A stretch of DNA of 64,000 bases from Nostoc sp. CHAB 5824 (GTDB lineage Bacteria > Cyanobacteriota > Cyanobacteriia > Cyanobacteriales > Nostocaceae). Positions 1 through 9,471 of the stretch are shown piece by piece. Location of the stretch: NCBI RefSeq assembly GCF_020829665.1, contig NZ_JAIVFT010000012.1, positions 62,001 to 126,000 of the forward strand, written 5' to 3'. Within the stretch, counting starts at the first letter, position 1, and each line of letters starts with the position of its first letter. The notes beneath the pieces were generated by a model that searched no databases, had not been told where the DNA came from, and was given only the letters and a program-made list of their open reading frames with translations. Position numbers and translations under genes: made by a program.

Positions 1-1462
1 AAGGATTTACCCATTGCACGGGGAATTGTCCTTGTTGCTGGGGGCTGAGTTCTGGCCACAGACATTCTGTAGTAATTTTTTCAGGGCTGATATTTACGAC
101 TCTTTTGATTTCTTGAAAAGCTGGGCCGTGAAATAATGTGGCTCCACCATTTTGGTAAAAATCTTTTCCTGTAGCGGTGATGATATTATCTTCTTCGAGA
201 TTGAGAAATTCATAAGTGGGTACATTTGGGATTTCTCGCTGGAGATTGAGTTGAGCACTAAAATGAAATTGGATTCTACCTTGTGGGTTTTTACTCGAAA
301 TTTTGGCTTTAAGTTCGATTTTTTCAAGATTAACTTTAGAAATTTCTTCTATTTCTAAAAGATGTTCCTTCGCTAATGTTTCATTGAAAGTAATTCCCTT
401 TAAAACTTTAAAATCTTGGTAATTAAACAACCGATAACCTGGATATAATTGTTCACAAGCATTAATAATCCATGTCATTGCACAAGTTGCTGGTAAAACT
501 GGAGAACCAGCAATAGTATGATCGTGTAAAAATGGATTAGCCTCTAATGTCATTTGGCGACGAATACGATAGGTTCGTAGTTCTGAATTTAACTCCGCCG
601 CCAGGGGAACCAGTGGACTACCAATAACAACTTGTGAGGTTGCATGATTGGCGTTATCCATTTCTTTAACGAGCATTTGCGCCCCAACTGCAATGGGAAT
701 TATATCGATTTTTCGCTCTTGGAAAATCTTCTTTAATTCTGCTGTCACCATCCCACTGTCCCAAGCGCCCCAGTTGATAGCGACTACATGGCATGAGGGA
801 TAACTTTGCTTAAATATATGGGCTGATTTGTTCAGAATTTCATTTGCGATCGCATAATCAGATTGTCCAGGATTTCCGTAAAAGCCTGTGACTGAAGAAA
901 ACAAAACTAAATGCTGAAGTTGATTAGGGTTGACGCAAGCTAACAGATTTTCCAAACCTTGAACTTTGGCGGTGTAAACTTTTTCAAAATCCTCTTCTGT
1001 TTTCTTTTCAATTAACTTATCAGCCAAGTTTCCCGCGCCGTGGATAATTCCTGTAATTGGGCCGAGATGTTGCACAGCAGTGGCAAGTTTTTCTTGTAAA
1101 ACTGGCGTATCTGTGACATCGACGCTGATATATTCTGCTTTAGCTCCGGTTTTTTCAATTGCTGCAAGAGTCTTTTTAATTTCGCGGCTGGAGGTAATTT
1201 TGTTATATATTTTTTGCACATTCATGGGTGTGGGCTTCTCTCCTTGAGAAAGAAGATTTTCCATGATGCATTTTTTCAATGCGGATTCATCAGAGTTTTG
1301 AGCAAAATCTGGCTCTGTTTCTAATAGTTCGGAGCGACCGAGGAGGATGAATTTGCAGGGTTGCTGTTGGGCTAATTTGATAGTACACTCAGCCGTAATC
1401 CCTTTTGCACCGCCGCTCACGACAAAGACAGATGATGGACTAAGCTGGGCTGTTTGTGTCAT
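1..1462 (-). CDS. Ketoreductase-dehydratase polyketide/fatty-acid protein (partial, C-terminus beyond left edge)
   Basis: The frame stays open from an ATG at 1462 to the left edge, about 487 codons. The N-terminal part (about residues 10-235) is the catalytic half of a polyketide ketoreductase: a glycine-rich NADPH loop (VVSGGAKGIT) and a Ser...Tyr pair in SSVTGFYGNPGQSDYA. From about residue 290 a hot-dog dehydratase-like domain follows, with NPFLHDHTIAGSPVLP carrying a candidate catalytic His and a later FHGPAF motif. It probably reduces and dehydrates acyl chains made by the synthase encoded just upstream on the same strand. That protein ends in a non-catalytic, KR-like Rossmann half, so one KR seems to be shared between two polypeptides. 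It resembles the Pfa/Hgl (heterocyst glycolipid) systems; the exact product is inference. The end of the protein is outside the window. Confidence 0.85.
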   Translation of the reverse strand, partial: MTQTAQLSPSSVFVVSGGAKGITAECTIKLAQQQPCKFILLGRSELLETEPDFAQNSDESALKKCIMENLLSQGEKPTPMNVQKIYNKITSSREIKKTLAAIEKTGAKAEYISVDVTDTPVLQEKLATAVQHLGPITGIIHGAGNLADKLIEKKTEEDFEKVYTAKVQGLENLLACVNPNQLQHLVLFSSVTGFYGNPGQSDYAIANEILNKSAHIFKQSYPSCHVVAINWGAWDSGMVTAELKKIFQERKIDIIPIAVGAQMLVKEMDNANHATSQVVIGSPLVPLAAELNSELRTYRIRRQMTLEANPFLHDHTIAGSPVLPATCAMTWIINACEQLYPGYRLFNYQDFKVLKGITFNETLAKEHLLEIEEISKVNLEKIELKAKISSKNPQGRIQFHFSAQLNLQREIPNVPTYEFLNLEEDNIITATGKDFYQNGGATLFHGPAFQEIKRVVNISPEKITTECLWPELSPQQQGQFPVQWVNP

Positions 1463-1791
1463 AAATCCTCGTGAATACCTGCATAAATTGGGTTTTTTGT
1501 TATTGGCCAGTTGAGTGCTGGCCAATAACTAGTTATTTCCTGATGGAGAAGATTTAATTGTTTTTACGAACCGCCAAGACACCAAGGACGCTAAGGAAGA
1601 AAGAGCATTCTAATTTTCTCAAACACGAAACTTTCGTTAAAGCTCTGCGTCCCTCTGCGTGAACCTCTGCGCTCCTACCCTGCGGGAAGGCGTTCGCGTA
1701 GCGTCTCGTAGAGAAGCGCCTATGCGTTTAAAAATCAAACATTCGGAATTCTCTCAGAGGATGAAGAGGTAATTTTGTAGTGGGAGGGGAT
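1463..1791. repeat. Intergenic repeat block between the two polyketide genes
   Basis: The gap holds no gene. It contains a perfect 12-bp-arm hairpin at 1499-1529 (GTTATTGGCCAG, 7-nt loop, CTGGCCAATAAC) and, at about 1561-1735, low-complexity interspersed sequence of the kind scattered through Nostoc genomes (ACGAACCGCCAAGACACC; GCGTTCGCGTAGCGTCTCG). No T-run follows the hairpin on either strand, so it is not a typical terminator. Confidence 0.7.
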
Positions 1792-4700
1792 TTAATCGGC
1801 GATAATGGTGACTCGTCCTTGTGAACCATACCCAACTTCACTGATATAAAGATTGGGGTCGTGAAGTTCGGCAATGATGTTTTGTACTGACTGTTTAGCA
1901 TCAAGTCTGGGGCTTAGGTCGATCGCACGAGTAAATACCTTTGGCCATTCCCATCTCAGAGTTTTGCTTAATCCGAATAAACCAGCGCCGATCGCACCGA
2001 AGTTGACTTTATACTCTAACCCAAAGGCTCCATCAAGATGAGCAACTGTGCAGAAACAACTACGTCCATGCTTTGCGGCTTCGTTGAGGGAGGGTTTGAG
2101 GTGTTTCGCCATCAAAAATACGTGCTTGACGATCGCCTTTTCTGATTCGTTATAAGAAATACTTCCGGTGTGATTTCCTACAAACATTGGATGGAGATGG
2201 ATAAAGGCCCCAATCGCTCCGCAGTGAGATGCGATCGCTTGCAATTGTTGTTGAAGATGTTCTTCACTCAAGTTTGCTAAGGTGACGCGGGTTACTCCTG
2301 TCGGTAAAGGCGCTTGTTGAGCAATGAGCGATTGGGGGAAGCTGATAACTACTACTTTCCAGCCTTTCTCGATTAGGGATTCAGTTAATTTATAAGTGGT
2401 GAGGGAACCATCATCGGTGATTAAACCGATGTGTCCCTCTGGTAACGTGAAATCCAAATAATCGGGTTGTGGTAAGCTTCTGAGTTTGACGGGATGGCGC
2501 GGGATATTATGCTCTAATTCCGGTGGCTGCTGTTGGACAAACTCAGGCTCAGACTTTTTTTTTTCACCTCCAGCCAACTGCTGTAAGTAATCGACTATTT
2601 GACCGATGGTGCGGAGGTCGCCGAGTTCTTCGATATTTGGCTTGGGTAAGTTGGGGTACATTTCTTGCATCGCCCCTAAAATTTCTACCCGTTTAATCGA
2701 GTCAATCCCTAAATCGGCTTCCATGTCCATTTCCAGTTCCAGCATCTCTACTGGATAGCCGGTTTTATCGCTGGTGATGGCTAACAGGGTTTCACCTAAG
2801 TTTGCAAATTCATCACCCTCCGGGTTCGCCAGTCCCTCTTTGTTGGAGCAACAAGACCGGGCTGGCTCACTTATAGCGGGAGCAACTTCTGGTTCTGGGG
2901 TGAATGCGATAACTATGCTTGGTTCCGGTGCAGTAACTACCTCAACTACTGGTGCAGCCTCTACTGCAATCTCGGTTGGTTGTTGTACTTCGTGAACTGC
3001 AATTTCTACAGTAATACTTTTGGAAGCGTGGGATTGCAGATACTCAACAACTTGGCCGATAGTGCGTTTTTCTGACAGTTCTTCTAAATTGGGCTTGGGT
3101 AGGTTGGGGTACATTTCTTGTAGCGCCCCTAAGATTTCCACCCGTTTGATAGAGTCAATCCCTAAATCAGCCTCCATGTCCATGTCCATTTCCAGCATTT
3201 CGACTGGGTAGCCGGTTTTGTCGCTGGTAATGGCTAAGAGGTTTTTGTCCAAGTCAACAATATCGATGGTTGCGCCAGATACAAGTGCAGCAGTTGTGGG
3301 TGCTAGTTCTGGGGTGAATGCAACAACTTCCTCGACTGGAGGTGCGCTAATTTTGACTACAACCTCGGCTTGAGATTCTACTACTGGGACAGGTGGCTCT
3401 ACTGTCTCGACAGTGGCGAAATGCGGAGTTGGTAGAGACGCGATTGATCGCGTCTGTATTGGGGATACAGGAGTTTCAACTACAGGCTCTACCACCTGGG
3501 GAGTGGGCGGGAGAGGTTCTTGGCTAACTGTTGAGCCGTTTTTAGCTACAGGCTCAGTTACAGGTAAAGGCTGGCTTTCTACTATCTTGGTAGTAGGAGG
3601 TACTGGTGCATCACTAACAGTTGTTTCTGTTGTGAATGGGACGAAATTGCTTATCTCTGTTAGTTGGGTTGCTCCATCACCAGAGATGATTTGAGAATAT
3701 TCTTGCTGTATGAGTTGGAAAAAGTTTTTGGTATATTCCAACTGCTCTTGAAGATATTGCTCATGGATGCGTAGAGTTTCACCTTGTTGGGAGTGAAACT
3801 GCATCATGCTACGCTCTAGGCTTTCCATGACAACTAGCTTCATTTTGGCAGTTTCGGCTGTTGATTTACTTTCACTCAACAAGGAATTCTGCTGCTGCAT
3901 CAGTTGGAAAAACGCTTTAGCGTATTCCATTTGATGGTTGAGATAAGTACCGTGAACTTGTAGGTTCTCGGCTTGATTTTCCTGGAACTGTGTCAGGAGG
4001 TATTCTAAACTTGCTAAAAGTTGTTGGTAATTTGTAAGTTTTTCTGGTGTTGGTTGCATCTTAGATTCCTGGGCTGGTTGTGAAAGGGTCACAGGATTCA
4101 TTTGTTGCTCTGGCTGGGTGATGATATTAGAACTCACACCGTTCATTTCTGGGGTGAGTTTTTTATGTCCGTTAGTGTCTATTACTGCTAAAGGTGGAGT
4201 CACGCCTGGGCTGCTAAATAAAGGAATCGCATCAGAATATTCGGGGGCGGGTAATGTGACTTTATGCCCATCCTGCAAAGCTAGAGCGAAGGCATTTTTC
4301 GTTTTTTCGGATCTGTAGTTTATCCCGTTTAAACGGACATTTAATGTCTTCTTCGTCTCAATTGGGGGTATAGTTTGGGGAAGTTGGTAAGGATCGAGGT
4401 TATTCAAAGCCATACCTATCACACGCAACTGCACAACTGCTTCTCGCAAAGAGCGATCGCTATTCTTTTGAGTGCTGGGGTTCAAAGATACGGTGATGTG
4501 TGGGCGATCGCCAAGAATCTCTTTCACCAAGTTGCTGAGAATTCTCCGTGGCCCAAATTCCACAAAGCAAGTACCACCCGCCGCATAGATATTTTCAATT
4601 TCCTGTTTAAACAGCACTGAGTTAGAAAGGTGCGTTTCCAAGATTTTTTGAATATTTTGGGCTTCCTTGGGATACTGCTTACTGGTAACGTTGCTGTAAA

Positions 4701-7272
4701 CAGGGATTTTGGGAGTTTGGAATTTGACAGACTTGGTAGCGATCGCAAAGGATTTCTGAGCAAAGGCAATTAGCGGTGTATGGAAAGCTGCTGATACAGG
4801 TAACAATACAGCTGTATATCCTTTCTCGTGTAAAGCCTCTCTGACTCTGGCTATTTCTGCGGTAGGCCCAGCCAAGACAAATTGAGTCGGAGAATTTTGA
4901 TTAGCGATCGCAACTTGGGGAAAATGTCTCAGCACTGCTTCCACTTTGCTGATATCTTCTTTGACAGCCAGCATACTTCCCGCATCATGATCCGGATCTT
5001 CGGGTGCAGCCATTGCTTGACCCCTAGCTTTCACTAAGAACAAGTAATCTTCGGTACTCAAAACCCCCGCAGCCCATAGCGCTGTTAATTCACCAAAGCT
5101 ATGTCCCGCCACAAAATCTGACTTGAATCCAGCTTGTTGCAGTATGCTGTACATCCCTGCACTCAACACTCCGATGGCTGGTTGAGCATATTCTGTGCGT
5201 TGCAAGGCAGCAATTTGGACATTTTTTTCTGCCTCTCCAAACACAGGATGAGGGAAAACGATTTCTGACAACGGCTGCAAATTATCTTTGAGCAACAGGC
5301 TATCCATATAACCATGAAGACGGCGCATCAAAGGAAAATTCATTACCAGTTCGCGTCCCATCTCCAGGTATTGCGAACCTTGACCAGAAAATAGAGAGAC
5401 AACTTTTCCACCCAATTCCATACCAGAGGAGCGGTAATAAATCCCTTGGGGATGCTCCCAAGATGCTGCTGTTCCTTTGTGCTTCAGCCAGTCAATGCTA
5501 GTTTGCAATAACTTGCAAGCTTCTTCGAGATTTTCAGCTACAAACCCAAATCTGGCAGCAGAGAGGGGAATTTGTTGTGATTTGCACTCATTGACTAATT
5601 GTGCATAATGTGTCGGTGCATCTGGCGATTGCAACTTACTTAAAATCTCTTCCGATTTGCTCAACAATTGCTCTACTGTAAGAGCAAACAACAGCACTTC
5701 ACTAGCATCACTGTGTAAGCGGTAAGCGTGGTTTTGCTCGGCTTCATATTCTTCCAAAACGACGTGATAGTTGGTTCCGCCAAAGCCAAATGAACTGACA
5801 CCCGCACGTCTTGGCGCTTCCCCTTCTGGACGAATCCAAGGTCTAGTTTCGGTATTCAAATAAAAGGATGAATTTTTAATGTTGAGTTTCGGGTTCGGCT
5901 CGGTGATGTTAATTGTGGGCGGTAATACTTTGTGATGTAAAGCCAAAGCAGTTTTAATCAAACTCGCTGCACCCGCAGCCGCTTTTGTGTGTCCAATTTG
6001 CGATTTCACACTACCCAAAGCGATGTGCTGCTTTTTGTGATCATGTACATCAAAGAAGTCTTTTAAAGAACCGAATTCTGTCGGATCTCCAGCCATTGTA
6101 CCTGTACCATGTGCTTCCATCAAACCAACAGTAGCGGGAGAGAACCCAGCATCTTCATAAGCGCGTTCTAAGGCTTTGACTTGACCTTCTTTGCGAGGAG
6201 CATAAATGCTCTTATAACGTCCATCGCTGGAAGTACCAATACCTTTAATTACGGCATATATTTTATCATTGTCCCGTTCAGCATCTTCTAACCGTTTGAG
6301 GACAATCATTCCGATACCTTCACCCAGCATCATCCCATCAGATTTAGCATCGAAAGGTTTGACATTTTCGCTAGGAGAAACCGCCGGTGTTTTGCTGAAG
6401 GAGATGTAAGCCATAATGGTGTTGTCGGTATCAACACCACCAGTTAGCATCATGTCAGAGCGATGCTCAACTAGTTCGCTAATTGCCATTTTTAAAGCAC
6501 CAAAAGAACTAGCGCAAGCGGCATCAACTACGCAATTCATCCCGCCAAAATTTAGGCGATTGGCAATTCGTCCGGCGACTACGTTAGCTAACATTCCAGG
6601 GAAAGCGTTCTCATCCCATTTGACGTAAGCGCTTTTAATTTTATCAACGATTTTTTGGGTATCTTCATCAGATAAACCACTGCTTTTGAGTGCCTTTTCC
6701 CAAATCGGATATTCCAACCTAGCTGAAAGTGGCATTCCTAATTGCTTGGCCATAGCCACGCCTAAGATTACCCCAACCATCTCGCGGTTAAAATCACGTT
6801 TTTCGCCATAACCTGCATCTTCCATTGCCTCTTTCGCAACCACTAAACTTAATAGTTGCGATACATCTGTGACTTCCAAAATGCTGGGCGGTATGCCAAA
6901 TTCCATCGGGTTAAAATCTACCTCTGGAAGAAACCCACCTCTTTTACAGTAAGTTTTATCTTCAGTAGTTCTGGGATTTGAATCGTAATAATCTTCGACG
7001 CTCCAGTGAGTGGAAGGAACATCAGTAATACAGTCAATTTTGTTTACTATATTTTGCCAATATTCCCGTAAATTTCTAGCTTGGGGCAATAGAGAAGCCA
7101 TACCAACGATGGCAATAGGATTGTGTTGTAATTGTCTGTTAATTTTGTTGATTGACACTGATTTATCTGATTTCATTTTTTTTCCTTCGATAGACTTAAT
7201 CACAGCCTGTTCACAATTATTGACAAGGCTCTCTAACTCCGCTAAGGCAGTATCAATTGAATAAGCAGACAT
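1792..7272 (-). CDS. Polyketide synthase, KS-AT-ACP-ACP with C-terminal KR-like half (PfaA/HglE-like)
   Basis: A 1826-residue modular synthase. In order: ketosynthase (about 50-510; active-site Cys near 253 in DAACASSFGA, His in EAHGTGT and KSQIGHTKAAAG), acyltransferase (about 620-930; GQGSQY and GHSFGE), a Gln/Pro-rich linker, two acyl carrier proteins (LGIDSIKRVEIL, serines near 1372 and 1523), and a Rossmann region without catalytic KR residues from about 1600. This order matches PfaA of polyunsaturated fatty acid synthases and the heterocyst glycolipid synthases. It likely makes a long acyl chain for the glycosyltransferases nearby. The frame opens at a TTG at 7335, but I prefer the ATG at 7272 (MSAYSIDTALAELE). 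Assignment to hglE itself, rather than a paralog, is not certain. Confidence 0.9.
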   Translation of the reverse strand: MSAYSIDTALAELESLVNNCEQAVIKSIEGKKMKSDKSVSINKINRQLQHNPIAIVGMASLLPQARNLREYWQNIVNKIDCITDVPSTHWSVEDYYDSNPRTTEDKTYCKRGGFLPEVDFNPMEFGIPPSILEVTDVSQLLSLVVAKEAMEDAGYGEKRDFNREMVGVILGVAMAKQLGMPLSARLEYPIWEKALKSSGLSDEDTQKIVDKIKSAYVKWDENAFPGMLANVVAGRIANRLNFGGMNCVVDAACASSFGALKMAISELVEHRSDMMLTGGVDTDNTIMAYISFSKTPAVSPSENVKPFDAKSDGMMLGEGIGMIVLKRLEDAERDNDKIYAVIKGIGTSSDGRYKSIYAPRKEGQVKALERAYEDAGFSPATVGLMEAHGTGTMAGDPTEFGSLKDFFDVHDHKKQHIALGSVKSQIGHTKAAAGAASLIKTALALHHKVLPPTINITEPNPKLNIKNSSFYLNTETRPWIRPEGEAPRRAGVSSFGFGGTNYHVVLEEYEAEQNHAYRLHSDASEVLLFALTVEQLLSKSEEILSKLQSPDAPTHYAQLVNECKSQQIPLSAARFGFVAENLEEACKLLQTSIDWLKHKGTAASWEHPQGIYYRSSGMELGGKVVSLFSGQGSQYLEMGRELVMNFPLMRRLHGYMDSLLLKDNLQPLSEIVFPHPVFGEAEKNVQIAALQRTEYAQPAIGVLSAGMYSILQQAGFKSDFVAGHSFGELTALWAAGVLSTEDYLFLVKARGQAMAAPEDPDHDAGSMLAVKEDISKVEAVLRHFPQVAIANQNSPTQFVLAGPTAEIARVREALHEKGYTAVLLPVSAAFHTPLIAFAQKSFAIATKSVKFQTPKIPVYSNVTSKQYPKEAQNIQKILETHLSNSVLFKQEIENIYAAGGTCFVEFGPRRILSNLVKEILGDRPHITVSLNPSTQKNSDRSLREAVVQLRVIGMALNNLDPYQLPQTIPPIETKKTLNVRLNGINYRSEKTKNAFALALQDGHKVTLPAPEYSDAIPLFSSPGVTPPLAVIDTNGHKKLTPEMNGVSSNIITQPEQQMNPVTLSQPAQESKMQPTPEKLTNYQQLLASLEYLLTQFQENQAENLQVHGTYLNHQMEYAKAFFQLMQQQNSLLSESKSTAETAKMKLVVMESLERSMMQFHSQQGETLRIHEQYLQEQLEYTKNFFQLIQQEYSQIISGDGATQLTEISNFVPFTTETTVSDAPVPPTTKIVESQPLPVTEPVAKNGSTVSQEPLPPTPQVVEPVVETPVSPIQTRSIASLPTPHFATVETVEPPVPVVESQAEVVVKISAPPVEEVVAFTPELAPTTAALVSGATIDIVDLDKNLLAITSDKTGYPVEMLEMDMDMEADLGIDSIKRVEILGALQEMYPNLPKPNLEELSEKRTIGQVVEYLQSHASKSITVEIAVHEVQQPTEIAVEAAPVVEVVTAPEPSIVIAFTPEPEVAPAISEPARSCCSNKEGLANPEGDEFANLGETLLAITSDKTGYPVEMLELEMDMEADLGIDSIKRVEILGAMQEMYPNLPKPNIEELGDLRTIGQIVDYLQQLAGGEKKKSEPEFVQQQPPELEHNIPRHPVKLRSLPQPDYLDFTLPEGHIGLITDDGSLTTYKLTESLIEKGWKVVVISFPQSLIAQQAPLPTGVTRVTLANLSEEHLQQQLQAIASHCGAIGAFIHLHPMFVGNHTGSISYNESEKAIVKHVFLMAKHLKPSLNEAAKHGRSCFCTVAHLDGAFGLEYKVNFGAIGAGLFGLSKTLRWEWPKVFTRAIDLSPRLDAKQSVQNIIAELHDPNLYISEVGYGSQGRVTIIAD

Positions 7273-7457
7273 AGGGCATAGTGAGTACTGTGGATTGTGT
7301 AGATACAGTAATTTCTGTTGCCTACTAATAATCAAAAACTCTGGTTTTGTAAGCAGTTAGCTATCCTATCTCCGCTAAATGCTTGTCTCCAAATCGACAC
7401 CACATGACACATACTGCCAGGGTAAAACCTTATGTTTCCAGGCGATTTTGGCACACT

Positions 7458-7487
7458 GCGTAGGCGTAGCCCGTCGTAGACATCGCG
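7458..7487. repeat. 30-bp interspersed repeat, exact inverted copy of 35974-36003
   Basis: The 30 bases here are the exact reverse complement of 35974-36003, which lies inside a coding sequence. The motif (GCGTAGGCGTAGCCCGTCGT...) is typical of short dispersed repeats in Nostoc. Confidence 0.8.
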
Positions 7488-7495
7488 AAAAAATG

Positions 7496-7774
7496 CTATC
7501 CAACGCTAGACTCTTGAAATTGTGGCAATAGGTCGATGACGTTGTTAAAACTGGTAAAATAGTTTTGGAGTGTAATAGCTGCTTGACCAGTGAATTCAAT
7601 CCATTTGTAATAGTAGATATTTTGAGCAATGGTATCCCACTGGAACAATAAAAACTGACGGTTAGCTAAAGGAACAGAAACCCTTTTATCATCCGGAACC
7701 GCTTGATTATCTAGCTTAACCACAGCAACATACCTGTTGTTAATGACAACGTTCTGTATTTTGATAAATGTCAT
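7496..7774 (-). CDS. Small conserved-looking hypothetical protein (92 aa)
   Basis: An acidic-to-neutral protein of 92 residues from the ATG at 7774 (MTFIKIQNVVIN); a TTG four codons upstream is also in frame. It is rich in aromatic residues (FLLFQWDTIAQNIYYYKW) and ends in a short helix-like segment (NYFTSFNNVIDLLP). There is no signal peptide or membrane segment. The amphipathic composition supports a real gene. I recall similar short proteins in Nostoc genomes but cannot name a family. It is on the same strand as the polyketide synthase and about 220 bp upstream of it, so co-transcription is possible. Function unknown. Confidence 0.55.
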   Translation of the reverse strand: MTFIKIQNVVINNRYVAVVKLDNQAVPDDKRVSVPLANRQFLLFQWDTIAQNIYYYKWIEFTGQAAITLQNYFTSFNNVIDLLPQFQESSVG

Positions 7775-9471
7775 AGCTAGTTTCAACGTCCGGGATAATA
7801 TATCTTATGGGATTTGACCCAGCAAAGTTGACAAGTTCGTTACAGAAAAGACACCACCTTTAATCCGAGTTTATGCAGGTTTGAAAAGTAATTAGACGAT
7901 CAAAAGGTGATGGATAAGCAGTTATGTTTAGTTATTTTTAATTTAAAAACTCAATTAAATAACTAGTTTACTTAACTGCTTTTAAGCATTGAATTACTAA
8001 AAACAATAGCACACTTTATATAAATTAAATCATTTCTTTAAAGTTATTTTATAAAGAACTATCCACTCTTACTGGTGTGAATTTTGAATAAAATTAAGCA
8101 TAAAAGTATAATTTATGACTATATAAATGTGCAAGATATTTTGTTATCTACGGGTTAGCCAAAATTTTGTACTAGATGAAGTTAACAATGCAAATCTGTT
8201 GTTTAGTAAGTAACAATTCTATGAATACATAAATAGATTGAATAACCATAAGTATGTTTTTTCAGAGAAACATGATAATTGAGTCAAAGTTTTTGGTTAT
8301 TTTTAAATATAAGTCAACTTAAAAAGCAAAGCAGTTATTTATAAAGCAAATATTAATTTTTAGTATGTTACTTGATAAACATAATCAGGATTACATCATT
8401 TAAAAGGGCGTTTAGCTACGCTAGGGCAATGGAATTCGCGGAGTTTACGGGCACACAAATATAGACGCTTTGCGGCTTACCGCTAGTTAGTTCTAAGAAA
8501 AATTGGGTATTTGAAACCCACGAACCCGTTTTCCAACGCTTTAAGGTGGAAAACTCAAAGTCTCTCTCCTTTTAGGCTACGGTTTACACACAAGTTAGAA
8601 ATAGTAGTCTTTCAAGGAATAATTGACGAGTACATTCTCTGTAGAGACGGCGATTTATCGCGTCTCTTTGAGGTGTCAGTTTTTTATACGCGATAAATTG
8701 CGTCTCTACATGAGATAAATCGCGTTTTTACATGAGGGCTTACTGGTTTATCCAAGCGTATTGGGATAAAACTGGTGACTTGTGTGTATACGGTAGCCTT
8801 TTAGGAGAGAGAAATAGAAGTGAAGTGTCTAACGCAGGTGGTAAAGCCACGTATAAACGTGGTTTCCAACCGCCCTTTAATTACTAGGAACAAAGCTAAT
8901 AATAATGTCTTATATTACACAACCTTAATAACAACAATCTGTTAAAAATATCAAATCTGCTTGATAACTAACCATTTATTGAAATTTAATTAGCAGATGA
9001 GGGATTAGTGATGAGGAAAATTATTCAGTCTCTAATCTTACTGCAATGAAATATTTTAGTTACAAAATCAGGACTTATGCAAAGCTAATCGGTTGACAAA
9101 ATTCAATTTTTATGCCATATTTAATAACCAGTTTATCCCAAGTTCGAGTTCATTTTACTGGCGCTTCGTTGTTCTTGAAAGTTAAATTTTCCGGTGAACA
9201 CTATTGTATTTCACGCTACTGGATTAAATGTAAACATAGGATATAACTTAGGAAGCTTTGAAGTAACACCACCATTAATTTTCACACCACAATAGTGAGT
9301 TTGGGCGGCAAAAGCGTACAACAATTCATATAAAACCAATTTAGACCCATCCACTTTATTAAGGTAGAAACCCTAGAGGACAAGTCCTTTTGGTAATTTG
9401 CGGATGAGTCTATATCTAATCGACTAAATATAACCAGGCTATCCCCTAGAAAACAGAATTGGAATGAAAAT
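7775..9471. other. 1.7-kb AT-rich intergenic region upstream of devB
   Basis: No convincing gene. Most of 7800-8440 and 8880-9470 is AT-rich with no long frame. The middle (8400-8880) is a repeat cluster described separately. The promoters of the divergently oriented genes on each side must lie here, but I could not identify a convincing NtcA box (GTA-N8-TAC) or -10/-35 pair. Confidence 0.6.
8562..8811. repeat. MITE-like element with 34-bp inverted ends
   Basis: The left end (8562-8595, CTCTCTCCTTTTAGGCTACG...ACACACAAGT) and right end (8778-8811) are reverse complements with four mismatches. Inside lies a second palindromic repeat, GTAGAGACGGCGATTTATCG at 8641 against GCGATAAATTGCGTCTCTAC near 8688. 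The same end sequence recurs at 21914, 22071, 22219 and 22271, so it is a dispersed family. No coding capacity for a transposase. Confidence 0.65.

Noticed and set aside
1499..1529. Rho-independent terminator
   Set aside because: Stem is perfect but no T-run on either strand.
7375..7629. 84-aa minus frame upstream of the polyketide gene
   Set aside because: It translates a dispersed repeat (RRCLRRATPTQCAKIA) and overlaps the more plausible 92-aa frame.
7775..9471. NtcA binding site upstream of devB
   Set aside because: No GTA-N8-TAC match with a properly spaced -10 could be found by eye.
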